Origin: Aristolochia californica
Lineage: Eukaryota > Streptophyta > Magnoliopsida > Piperales > Aristolochiaceae
Reading direction: 5' to 3'
DNA: 64,000 bases
Assembly (NCBI GenBank): GCA_029961685.1
Contig: JARWKL010000012.1
Location: 12,369,955 to 12,433,954, forward strand
In this document: one piece after another, positions 26,916 to 39,164 of the stretch
Layout: every line of letters starts with the position of its first letter
Position numbering within the stretch: the stretch's first letter is position 1
Translations under genes and position numbers: made by a program
The notes under the pieces: generated by a model
The model's database searches: none
Seen by the model: only the letters and a program-made list of their open reading frames with translations
Told to the model about the DNA's origin: nothing

Positions 26916-27741
26916 AACGGTTGCAAAACCTGAGATATAAAAACTAAAAAGAGCTTAAATTCCCTAAAAATTACTGACTCTCTTTGGAATTATATCTCTC
27001 TACATTTGTGCACTGTGCGTCTCCATTTTAAATGTACACTTTTTTCTTAAATCAAAACTTTAAGTTTTTTCTCTCCCTTCATCTCGTAAACAAAAAAAGG
27101 CAAATAGATCACAGCAAAATGAAAATTTTGGAGTTTATGTTTGGAAAAATTTTTAATCAATAACAAATGTAAGCAAAGAAAATTTATTTACACACCAAGA
27201 ATCAAAACTTTGAGATTTCGTTCTCCCTTCATGCCGTAAACAAAAAAAGGTAAATAGATCACAACAAAATGTAAATTTTAGAGTTTAGGTATGGAAAAAT
27301 ATTAAAACAATAACAAATGTAATTAATGAAAATTTATTCACACACACAAATGAACAGAAAATTTTTTTATCCAAGATTGGGAAAGAAATTCCATTAGTTC
27401 AACCATAATAGCTTGGAATTTTACAAGATAGAGAATTCTTCTACACGTGTTTTAAAAATGGAAATGCATGCATGAAACATGTTAAAGATGCAAATGACCT
27501 ATGGATCCAAAGCTTTTAATGAGAATAACAAACACTCATTAAATTCTGAAGTGAACGTGCGGCGGGATATTTACCCGAGTCAAATAAGCCTTTATTTTGC
27601 CCGTTTCCAAAAAGCTGACCTAAGAATCATAGATGATTGTAATGTGATTTATCATGAGTAACGGGCTATATTTTTGTAAGAAATGACATACGGATTGGGA
27701 GTCAACAGTAAGTTAAAAATACCCCGCCTCCCAGTTTTCCC
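26916..27741 (+). repeat. Enlarged monomer with 150-bp internal duplication (m41)
   Basis: This copy is 826 bp. It begins as C, runs to CACACACCAAGAATC at about 27,197, then returns to ATCAAAACTTTGAG. It thus repeats the stretch that began at 27,051, an offset of 150 bp. The first copy is C type (CTCTCCCTTCATCTCG, GTTTGGAAAAAT). The second is A/D type (CGTTCTCCCTTCATGCCG), and the monomer ends as A. The duplication therefore joins two subtypes, as unequal exchange between misaligned monomers would. A small extra GAAA follows at GGGAAAGAAATTCC. Confidence 0.9.
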
Positions 27742-28406
27742 GACGATTGCACAACCTGAGATATAAAAACTAAAAAGATCTTACAATCCCTAAAAATTAC
27801 AAACTCTTTGGAATTATCTCTCCCTACTGCATTGTGCATCTCCATTTTAGATGTACACTTTTTTCTTAAATCAAAACTTTGAGTTTTCGCTCTCCCTTCA
27901 TCCCGTAAACCCAAAGGGGCAAATAGATCACAACAAAATGAAAATTTTAGAGTTTATGTGTGAAAAAAATTAAAACAATAACAAATGTAAGTATAGAAAA
28001 TTTATTCACACACCACAAATGAACACAAAAGTTTTGTTTTCCAAGTTTGGGAAATTCCACTAGTTCGACCCTAATTGCATGGAATTTTACAAGAAAGAGA
28101 TTTCTTCTACACGTGTTTTAAAAATGGATATGCATGCTTGAAACATGTTAAAGATGCAAATGACCTATGGATCCAAAGCTTTCAAAGAGAATAAAAAACG
28201 TATAATAATTCTCAATGAACGTGCGGTGGGATATTTACCAGAATCAAACTAGCCATTATTTTGCCCGTTTACAAAAAGCTTACCTAACAATCATAGATGA
28301 TTGTAAAGTGATTTATCATCCGTAACGGGCTATATATTTGTAAGAAATGACTTACGAATTGGGAGTCAACACAAAGTTAAAAACACCCCCGCCTCCCCAT
28401 TTTCCA
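27742..28406 (+). repeat. B monomer with small deletions (m42)
   Basis: Subtype B of 665 bp. Missing bases at ACAAACTCTTTGG and CCCTACTGCATTG account for the shorter length. It carries an intact dyad ACAAAA-G-TTTTGT at 28,025-28,037 and GTTCGACCC in place of GTTCAACCC, which still fits the B-box consensus. Confidence 0.87.
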
Positions 28407-31098
28407 AACGATTGCAAAACTTGAGATATAAAAACTAAAAAGTGCTTAAATTCCCTAAAAATTACAGACACTCTTTGGAATTATCTCGCTCAACATTTGT
28501 ACACTGTGCGTCTCCATTTTAAATGTACACTTTTTTCTTAAATCAAAACTTTGAGTTTTCTCTCTCCCTTCATCCCGTAAATAAAAAAAAGGCAAATAGA
28601 TCACAACAAAATGAAAATTTTAGAGTTTATGTATGGAAAAAATATAAAACAATAACAAATGTAAGTAAAGAAATTTAATCACACACCAAAAATTAACACA
28701 AAACTTTTGTTATCCAAGTTTGTGAAATTCCACTAGTTCAACCCTAATAGATTGGAATTTTACAAGAAAGAGATTTCTTCTACACGTGTTTTAAAAATGG
28801 ATATGCAAGCTTGAAACATGTTAAAGATGCAAATGACCTATGGATCCAAAGCTTTTAAAGAGAATAACATACGCTCATTAAATTCTCTAGGGAACGTGCA
28901 ATGGGATATTTACCCGAGTCAAACAAGCCATTATTTTGCCCATTTGCAAAAAGCTGACCTAACAATCATAGATGAGTGTAAAGTGATTTTTCTTTCGTAA
29001 CAGGCTATATTATTGTAAGAAATGACCTACGGATTGGGAGTCAACACTCAATTAAAAATCCCCCGCCTCCCCCTTTTCCCGACGATTGCAAAACCTGAGA
29101 TATAAAAACTGAAAAGAGCTTACAATCCTTAAAAATCACAGACACTCTTTGGAATTATATCTCTCTACATTTGTGCATTGTGCATCTCCATTTTAGATGT
29201 ACACTTTTTTCTTAAATCAAAACTTTAAGTTTTCGTTCTCCCTTCATGCCGTAAACAAAAAAAGGCAAATAGATCATAACAAAATAAAAATTTTAGAGTT
29301 TTTGTATGGAAAAAAATTAAAACAATAAAAAATGTAAGTAATTAAAATTTATTCACACACCACAAATGAACACAAAATTTAGTTATACAAGATTAGGAAA
29401 TTCCACTAGTTCAACCCTAATAGCTTGGAATTTTACAAGAAAGAGATTTCTTCTACACGTGTTTTAAAAATGGATATGCATGTTTGAAACATGTTAAAGA
29501 TTCAAATGACCTATGGATCCAGAGCTTTTAATGAGAATTACAAACGCTCATTAAATTCTGAAGTGAACGTGCGGCGGGATATTTACCCGAGTCAAACAAG
29601 CCATTATTTTGCCCGTTTGCAAAAAGCTGACCTAACAATTATAGATGATTGTAAAGTGATTTTTCTTTCTTAACGGGCTATATTATTGTAATAAATGACT
29701 TAAGGATTGGGAGTCAACACTCAATTAAAAATCCCCCGCCTCCCCCTTTTACCGACGATTGCAAAACCTGAGAACTAAAAACTGAAAAGAGCTCACAATC
29801 CTTAAAAATCATAGACACTCTTTAGAATTATATCTCTCTACATTTGTGCATTGTGCATCTCCATTTTAGATGTGAACTTTTTTATTAAACCAAAACATTG
29901 AGTTTTCATTCTCCCTTCATGCCGTAAACAAAAAAAGGTAAATAGGTCACAACAAAATGTAAATTTTAGAGTTTTTGTATGGAAAAAAATTAAAACAATA
30001 ACAAATGTAAGTAATGAAAATTTATTCACACACCACAAATGAACACAAAATTTAGTTATCCAAGATTGGGAAATTCCACTAGTTCAACCCTAATAGCTTG
30101 GAATTTTACAAGAAAGAGAATTCTTCTACACGTATTTTAAAAATGGATATGCATGCTTGAAACATGTTAAAGATTCAAATGACCTAGGGATCCAAAGCTT
30201 TTAATGAGAATAACAAACACTCATTAAATTTTGAAGTGAAAGTGCGGCGAGATATTTACCCGAGTCAAACAAGCCATTATTTTGCCCGTTTGCAAAAAGC
30301 TGACCTAACAATCATAGATGATTGTAATATGATTTATCATGAGTAACGGGCTATTTTTTTGTAAGAAATGACATACGGATTGGGAGTCAACAGTCAGTTA
30401 AAAATACCCCACCTCCCCGTTTTCCTGATGATTGCAAAACCTGAGATATAAAAACTAAAAAGATCTTACAATCCCTAAAAATTACAAACACTCTTTGGAA
30501 TTATCTCTCCCTACATTTGTGCACTGTGCATCTCCATTTTAGATGTACACTTTTTTCTTTAATCAAAACTTTGAGTTTTCGCTCTCCCTTCATCCCGTAA
30601 ACAAAAAAAGGCAAATATATCACAACAAAATGAAAATTTTAGAGTTTATGAGTGAAAAAAAATTAAAACAATAACAAATGTAAGTAAAGAAAATTTATTC
30701 ACACACCACAAATGAACACAAAAGTTTTGTTTTCCAAGTTTGGGAAATTCCTCTAGTTCAACCCTAATTGCATGGAATTTTACAAGAAAGAGATTTCTTC
30801 GACACGCGTTTGAAAAATGGATATGCATGCTTGAAACATGTTAAAGATGCAAATGACCTATGGATCCAAAGCTTTTAAATAGAATATGAAACGCTTATTA
30901 AATTCTCAATGAACGTGCAATGGGATATTTACCAGAATCAAACTAGCCATTATTTTGCCCGTTTACAAAAAGCTTACCTAAAAATCATAGATGATTGTAA
31001 CGTGATTTATCATCCACAATGGGCTATATTTTTGTAAGAAATGACTTATGGATTGGGAGTCAACACTCAGTTAAAAACACCCCACCTCCCCTTTTCCC
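28407..31098 (+). repeat. HOR tetramer C-D-A-B (m43-m46)
   Basis: m43 C (28407-29080), m44 D (29081-29753), m45 A (29754-30426), m46 B (30427-31098). m45 has private variants that reappear in m52: TGTGAACTTTTTTATTAAACC, AATAGGTCAC, GACCTAGGGATCC and GCGGCGAGAT. m43 has TCTCTAGGGAACGTG, a variant also present in m56 (TCTCTTGGGAACG). Confidence 0.88.
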
Positions 31099-33779
31099 GA
31101 CGATTGCAAAACCTGAGATATAAAAACTAAAAAAAGCTAAAATTCCATAAAAATTACAGACACTCTTTGGAATTATCTCTCTCTACATTTGAGCACTATG
31201 TGTCACCATTTTAAATGTACACTTTTTTCTTAAATCAAAACTTTGAGTTTTCTCTCTCCCTTCATCCTGAAAACAAAAAATGGCAAATAGATCACAGCAA
31301 AATGAAAATTTTTGAGTTGATATATGAAAATTTTTTAAAAAATAACAAATTTAAGTAAAGAAATTTATTCACACACCAAAAATTAACACAAAACTTTTGT
31401 TATCCAAGTTTGGGAAATTCCACTAATTCAACCCTAATAGGTTGGAATTTTACAAGAAAGAGATTTGTTCCACATGTGTTTTAAAAATGGATATGCAAGC
31501 TTGAAACATGTTAAAGATGAAAATGACCTATGGATTCAAAGCCTTTAACGAGAATAACATACGCTCATTAAATTCTCTAGTGAACGTGCAGTGGGATATT
31601 TACCCGAGTCAAACAAGCCATTATTTTGCCCGTTTGCAAAAAGCTGACCTAACAATCATAGATGATTGTAAAGTGATTTTTCATTCGTAACGAGCTATAT
31701 TATTGTAAGAAAAGACTTACAGATTGGGAGTCAACACTCAATTAAAGATCCCCACCTCCCCCTTTTCCCGACGATTGCAAAACCTGAGATATAAAAACTG
31801 AAAAGAGCTTACAATCCCTTAAAATCACGGACACTCTTTGGAAGTATATCTCTCTACATTTGTGCATTGTGCATCTCCATTTTAGATGTACACTTTTTTC
31901 TTAAATCAAAACTTTGAGTTTTCGTTCTCCCTTCATGCCGTAAACAAAAACAAGGAAAATAGATCACAACAAAATGAAAATTTTAGAGTTTATGTATGCA
32001 AAAAAATTAAGACAATAACAAATGTAAGTAATTAAAATTTACTAACACACCACAAATGAACACAAAATTTAGTTATCCAAGATTGGGAAATTCCACTAGT
32101 TCAACCCTAAAAGCTTGGAATTTTACAAGAAAGATATTTCTTCTATACGTGTTTTAAAAATGGATATGCATGCTTGAAACATGTTAAAGATGCAAATGAC
32201 CTATGGATCCAAAGCTTTTAATGAGAATTACAAACGCTCATTAAATTCTGAAGTGAACGTACGGCGGGATATTTACCCGAGTCAAACAAGCCATTATTTT
32301 CCCCGTTTGCAAAAAGCTGACCTAACAATCATAGATGATTGTAAAGTGATTTTTCATTCGTAACGGGCTATATTATTGTAAGAAATGACTTATGGATTGA
32401 GAGTCAACACTCAATTAAAAATCCCCCGCCTCCCTCCCCCTTTTCCCAACGATTCTCAAACCTGAGAACTAAAAACTGAAAAGAGCTCACAATCTTTAAA
32501 AATTACAGACACTCTTTGGAATTATATCTCTCTACATTTGTGCAATGTGCATCTCCATTTTAGATGTACATTTTTTTATTAAATCAAAACTTGGAGTTTT
32601 CGTTCTCCCTTCATGCCGTAAACAAAAAAAGGAAAATAGATCACAACAAAATGTAAATTTTAGAGTTTATGTAAGGAAAAAAATTAAAACATTAACAAAT
32701 GTAAGTAAAGAAAATTTGTCCACACACCACAAATGAACACAAAATTTAGTTATCCAAGATTGGGAAATTCCATTAGTTCAACCCTAATAGCTTGGAATTT
32801 TACAAGAAAGAAAATTCTTCTACTCGTGTTTTAAAAATGGATATGCATGCTTGAAATATGTTAAAGATGCAAATGACCTATGGATCCAAAGCTTTTAATG
32901 AGAATAACAAACACTCATTAAATCCTGAAGTGAACGTACGGTGGGATATTTACCCGAGTTAAACAAGCCATTATTTTGCCCGTTTGCAAAAAGCTGACCT
33001 AACAATCATAGACGATTGTAATGTGATTTATCATGAGTAACGGGCTATATTTTTGTAAGAAATGACATACGGATTGGGAGTCAACAGTTAGTTAAAAATA
33101 CCCCGCCTCCCCGTTTTCTCGATGATTGCAAAACCTGATATATAAAAACTAAAAAGATCTTACAAACACACTTTGGACATTATCTCTCCCTACATTTGTG
33201 CATTGTGCATCTTCATTTTAGATGTACACTTTTTTCTTAAATAAAAATTTTGAGTTTTCGCTCTCCCTTCATCCCGTAAACCTAAAAAGGCAAATAGATC
33301 ACTCCAAAATGAAAATTTTAGAGTTTATGTGTGAAAAAAAATTAAAACAATAACAAATTTAAGTAATGAAAATTTATTCACACACCACAATTGAACACAA
33401 TATTTTTGTTATCCAAGTTTGGGAAATTCCACTAGTTCAACCCTAATTGCTTGAAATTTTACAAGAAAGAGAATTCTTCTAGACGTGTTTTAAAAATGGA
33501 TATGCATGCTTGAAACGTGTTGAAGATGCAAATGACCTATGGATCCAAAGCTTTTAATGAGAATGGCAAACACTCATTAAATTCTGAAGTGAACGTGCTG
33601 CGGGATATTTACCCGAGTCAAACAAGACATTATTTTGCCCGTTTGCAAAAAGCTGACCTCACAATCATATATGATTGTAATGTGATTTATCAAGAGTAAC
33701 GGGCAATATTTTTGTAAGAAATGACGTACGGATTGGGAGTCAACAGTCAGTTAAAAATACCCTACCTCCCCGTTTTCCA
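31099..33779 (+). repeat. HOR tetramer C-D-A-(B/A) (m47-m50)
   Basis: m47 C (31099-31769), m48 D (31770-32447), m49 A (32448-33120), m50 with B 5' half and A 3' half (33121-33779). m50 is 659 bp because about 15 bp are lost between two TTACAA copies near 33,160, consistent with slippage. Its 3' half is the m9-type A (AATGGCAAACACTC, GTGCTGCGGG, TCAAGAGTAACG). The end of m48 has an extra TCCC in the C-rich tract. Confidence 0.85.
32423..32447 (-). other. G-quadruplex-type motif at the end of m48
   Basis: The minus strand reads GGG-AAAA-GGGGG-A-GGG-AGGC-GGGGG, made by an extra TCCC in the C-rich tract. The insertion sits at a different place from that in m35 and m40, so it arose independently. 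Confidence 0.6.
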
Positions 33780-36700
33780 GACGATTGCAAAACCTGAGAA
33801 ATAAAAACTAAAAAGTGCTTAAATTCCCTAAAAATTACCGACACTCTTTGGAGTTATCTCTCTCTACATTTGTGCACTGTGCGTCTCCATTTTAGATGTA
33901 AACTTTTTTCTTAAATCAAAACTTTGAGTTTTCTCTCTCCCTTCATCCCGTAAACAAAAAAAGGCAAATAGATCACAGAAAAATGAAAATTTTTGAGTTT
34001 ATGTATGGAAAAAATTTAAAACAATAACAAATGTAAGTAAAGAAAATTTATTCACAAACCAAAAATTAACACAAAACTTTTGTTATCCATGTTTGGGAAA
34101 TTCCACTAGTTCAACCCTAATAGCTTGGAATTTTACAAGAAAGAGATTTCTTCTACACGTGTTTTAAAAATGGATATGCAAGATTGAAACATGTTAAAGA
34201 TGCAAATGACCTATGCATCCAAAGCTTTTAAAGAGAATAACATACGCTCATTAAATTCTCTAGTGAATGTGCGGTGGGATATTTACACGAGTCAAACAAG
34301 CCATTATTTTGCCCGTTTGCAAAAAGCTGACCTAACAATCATAGATGATTGTAAAGTGATTTTTCATTCGTAACGAGCTATATTATTGTAAGAAAAGACT
34401 TACGGATTGGGAGTCAACACTCAATTAAAGATCCCCACCTCCCCCTTTTCCCGACGATTGCAAAACCTGAGAACTAAAAACTGAAAAGAGCTCACAATCC
34501 TTAAAAATCATAGACACTCTTTGGAATTATATCTCTCTACATTTGTGCATTGTGCATCTCCATTTTAGATGTGAACTTTTTTATTAAACCAAAACATTGA
34601 GTTTTCGTTCTCCCTTCATGCCGTAAACAAAAAAAGGTAAATAGGTCACAACAAAATGTAAATTTTAGAGTTTTTGTATGGAAAAAAATTAAAACAATAA
34701 CAAATGTAAGTAATGAAAATTTATTCACACACCACAAATGAACACAAAATTTAGTTATCCAAGATTGGGAAATTCCACTAGTTCAACCCTAATAGCTTGG
34801 AATTTTACAAGAAAGAGAATTCTTCTACACGTATTTTAAAAATGGATATGCATGCTTGAAACATGTTAAAGATTCAAATGACCTAGGGATCCAAAGCTTT
34901 TAATGAGAATAACAAACACTCATTAAATTTTGAAGTGAAAGTGCGGCGAGATATTTACCCGAGTCAAACAAGCCATTATTTTTCCCGTTTGCAAAAAGCT
35001 GACCTAACAATCATAGATGATTGTAATATGATTTATCATGAGTAACGGGCTATATTTTTGTAAGAAATGACATACGGATTGGGAGTCAACAGTCAGTTAA
35101 AAATACCCCACCTCCCCGTTTTCCTGATGATTGCAAAACCTGAGATATAAAAACTGAAAAGAGCTTACAATCCCTTAAAATCACGGACACTCCTTGGAAT
35201 TATATCTCCCTATATTTTTGCATTGTGCATCTCCATTTTAGATGTACACTTTTTTCTTAAATCAAAACTTTGAGTTTTCGCTCTCCCTTCATGCCGAAAA
35301 CAAAGAAAGGAAACTAGATCATAACAAAATAAAAATTTTATAGTTTAAGTATCGAAAAAAAATTAAAACAATAACAAATGTAAGTAATGAAAATTTACTA
35401 ACACACCACAAATGAACACAAACTTTAGTTATCAAGCACTAGGAAATTCCACAAGTTCAACCCTAATAACTTTGAACTTTGCAAGAAAGAGATTTCTTCT
35501 ACACGTGTTTTAAAAATGGATATGCATGCTTGAAACATGTTAAAGATGCAAATGACCTATGGATCCAAATATTTTAATGAGAATTACAAACGCTCTTTAA
35601 ATTCTGAAGTGAACGTGCGGCGGGATATTTACCCGAGTCAAACAAGCCATTATTTTGCCCGTTTGCAAAAAGCTGACCTAACAATCATAGATGATTGTAA
35701 AGTGATTTTTCATTCGTAACGGGCTATATTATTATAAGAAATGACTTACGGATTGGGAGTCAACACTCAATTACAAATCCCCCACCTCCCCCTTTTCCCC
35801 GACGATTGCAAAACCTGAGAATTAAAAACTGAAAATAGCTCACAATCCTTAAAAATACCAGACACTCTTCGGAATTATATCTCTCTACAGTTTTGCATTG
35901 TGCATCTCCATTTTAGATCTACACTTTTTTATTAAATCAAAACTTTGAGTTTTCGTTCTCCCTTCATGCCGTAAACAAAAAAAGGTAAATAGATCACAAC
36001 AAAATGTAAATTTTAGAGTTTTTGTATGGAAAAAAATTAAAACAATAACAAATGTAAGTAATGAAAATTTATTCACACACCACAAATGAACACAAAATTT
36101 AGTTATCCAAGATTGGGAAATTCCACTAGTTCAACCCTAATAGCTTGGAATTTTACAAGAAAGGGAATTCTTCTACACGTATTTTAAAAATGGATATGCA
36201 TGCTTGAAACATGTTAAAGATGCAAATGACCTACGGATCCAAAGCTTTTAATGAGAATAACAAACACTCATTAAATTCTGAAGTGAACGTGCGGCGAGAT
36301 ATTTACCCGAATCAAACAAGCCATTATTTTGCCCGTTTGTAAAAAGCTGACCTAACAATCATAGATGATTGTAATATGATTTATCATGAGTAACGGGCTA
36401 TATTTTTGTAAGAAATGACATACGGATTGGGAGTCAACAGTCAGTTAAAAATACCCCGCCTCCCCGTTTTCCCGACGATTGCAAAACTTGAGATATAAAA
36501 ATTAAAAAGATCCTACAATCCCTAAAAATTAAAAACACTCTTTGGAATTATCTCTCCCTACATTTGTGCATTGTGCATCTCCATTTTAGATGTACACTTT
36601 TTTCTTAAATCAAAACTTTGAGTTTTCGCTCTCCCTTCATCCCGTAAACCAAAAAAGGCAAATAGATCACAACAAGATGAATATTTTAGAGTTTATGTGT

Positions 36701-37144
36701 GAAATAAAATTATAACAATAACAAATTTAAGTATAGAAAATTAATTTACACCACAAATGAATACAAAAGTTTTGTTTTCCAAGTTTGGGAAATTCCACTA
36801 GTTCAACCCTAATTGCATTGAATTTTACAAGATAGAGATTTGTTCTACACGTGTTTTAAAAATGGATATGCATTCTTGAAACATGTTAAAAATGCAAACG
36901 ACTTATGGATCCGAAGCTTTTAAAGAGAATAACAAACGCACATTAAATTCTCAATGAACGTACAGTGGGATATTTACCAGAATAACACTAGCCATTATTT
37001 TGCCCGTTTACAAAAAGCTTACCTAACAATCATAGATGATTGTAATGTGATTTATCATCCGTAACGGGCTATATTTTTGTAAGAAATGACTTACGAATTG
37101 GGAGTCATCACTCAGTTAAAAACACCCCGCCTCCCCCTTTTCCG
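33780..37144 (+). repeat. Five-monomer block C-A-D-A-B (m51-m55)
   Basis: m51 C (33780-34452), m52 A (34453-35125), m53 D (35126-35800), m54 A (35801-36473), m55 B (36474-37144). The extra A is a near-copy of m45. The m51 tail shares GTAACGAGC, GAAAAGACTTAC and TTAAAGATCCCCACC with the m47 tail. The m53 5' end shares CCCTTAAAATCACGGACAC with m48. The block looks like a tetramer region reassembled from at least three sources. Confidence 0.84.
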
Positions 37145-39164
37145 GACGATTGCAAAACCAGAGATATAAAAACTAAAAAGAGCTTAAATTCCCTAAAAGT
37201 TACAGAAACTCTTTGGAATTATCTCTCTCTACATTTGTGCACTGTGCGTCTCCATTTTAAATGTACACTTTTTTCTTAAATCAAAACTTTGAGTTTTCTC
37301 TCTCCCTTCATCCCGTAAACAAAAAAAAGGCAAATAGATCACAGCAAAATGAAAATTTTTGAGTTTATGAATGGAAAAATTTTTAAAAATAACAAATGTA
37401 AGTAAATAAAATTTATTCATAGACCAAAAATTAAAACAAAACTTTTGTTATCCAAGTTATGGAAATTCCACTAGTTCAACCCTAATAGCTTGGAATTTTA
37501 AAAGATGGAGATTTCTTCTACACGTGTTTTAAAAATGGATATGCAAGCTTGAAACATGTTAAAGATGCCAATGACCTATGGATCCAAAGCTTTTAAAGAG
37601 AATAACTTACGCTCATTAAATTCTCTTGGGAACGTGCGGTGGGATATTTACCCAAGTCAAACAAGCCATTATTTTCCCCGTTTGCAAAAAGCTAACCTAA
37701 CAATCATGGATGAGTGTAAAGTGATTTTTCATTCGTAACAGGCTATATTATTGTAAGAAATGACTTAAGGATTGGGAGTGAACACTCAATTAAAAATCCC
37801 CCGCCTCCCCCTTTTCCCGACGATTGCAAAACTTGAGATATAAAAACTGAAAAGAGCTTACAATCCATAAAAATCACATACACTCTTTGGAATTTTATCT
37901 CTCTACATTTGTGCATTGTGCATCTCCATTTTAGATGTACAATTTTTTCTTAAATCAAAACTTTGAGTTTTCGTTCTCCCTTCATGCCGTAAACAAAAAA
38001 AGGCAAATAGATCACAACAAAATGAAAATTTTAGAGTTTATGTATGGAAAAAAATTAAAACAATAACAAATGTAAGTAATTAAAATTTTCTCACACACCA
38101 CAAATGAACACAAAATTTAGTTATCCAAGATTGGGATATTCCACTAGTTTAACCCTAATAGCTTGAAATTTTACAGGAAAGAGAATTCTTCTACACGTGT
38201 TTTAAAAATGGATATGCATGCTTGAAACATGTTAAAGATGCAAATGACTTATGGATCCAAAGCTTTTAATGAGAATAACAAACACTCATGAAATTCTGAA
38301 GTGAACATGCGGCGGGATATTTTCCCGAGTCAAATAAGCCATTATTTTGCCCGTTTGCAAAAAGCAGACCTAACAATCATAGATGATTGTAATGTGATTT
38401 ATCATGAGTAACGGGCTATATTTTTGTAAGAAATGACATACGGATTGGGAGTCAACAGTCAGTTAAAAATACCCCGCCTCCCTGTTTTCCCGACTATTGC
38501 AAAACCTGAGATATAAAAACTAAAAAGATCTTACAATCCCTAAAAATTACAAACACTCTTTGGAATTATCTCTCCCTAAATTTGTGCATTATGCATCTCC
38601 ATTTTAGATGTACACTTTTTTCTTTAATCAAAACTTTGAGTTTTCGCTCTCCGTGCATCCTGTAAACCAAAAAAGGCAAATACATCACAACAAAATGAAA
38701 ATTTTAGAGTTTATGTGTGAAAAAAAATTAAAACAATAACAAAAGTAAGTATGGAAAATTTATTCACACACCAAAAATGAACACAATAGTTTTTTTTTCC
38801 AAGTTTGGGAAATTCCACTAGTTCAACCCTAATTGCATGGAATTTTACAAGAAAGAGATTTCTTCTACATGTGTTTTAAAAATTGATATGCATGCTTGAA
38901 ACATGTTAAAGATGCAAATGACCTATGGATCCAAAGCTTTTAAAGAGAATAACAAACGCTTATTAAATTCTCAATGAACGTGCGGTGGGATATTTACCAG
39001 AATCAAACTAGCAATTATTTTGCCCGTTTACAAAAAGCTTACCTAACAATCACTGATGATTGTAAAATGTTTTATCATCCGTAATGCGCTATATTTTTGT
39101 AAGAAATGACTTACGGATTGGGAGTCAACACTCAGTTAAAAATACCCCACCTCCCCCTTTTCCC
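37145..39164 (+). repeat. HOR trimer C-(D/A)-B (m56-m58)
   Basis: m56 C (37145-37818), m57 with a D 5' end (AAACTGAAAAGAGCTTAC) and an A 3' half (37819-38491), m58 B (38492-39164). The middle monomer looks like a D+A pair collapsed into one copy, which would turn a tetramer into a trimer. Confidence 0.84.

Noticed and set aside
29838..36085. Minus-strand 66-codon frames with hydrophobic stretches (29838-30038, 34537-34737, 35885-36085)
   Set aside because: Low-complexity translation of A/T-rich satellite. The frames exist only because related A monomers were duplicated.
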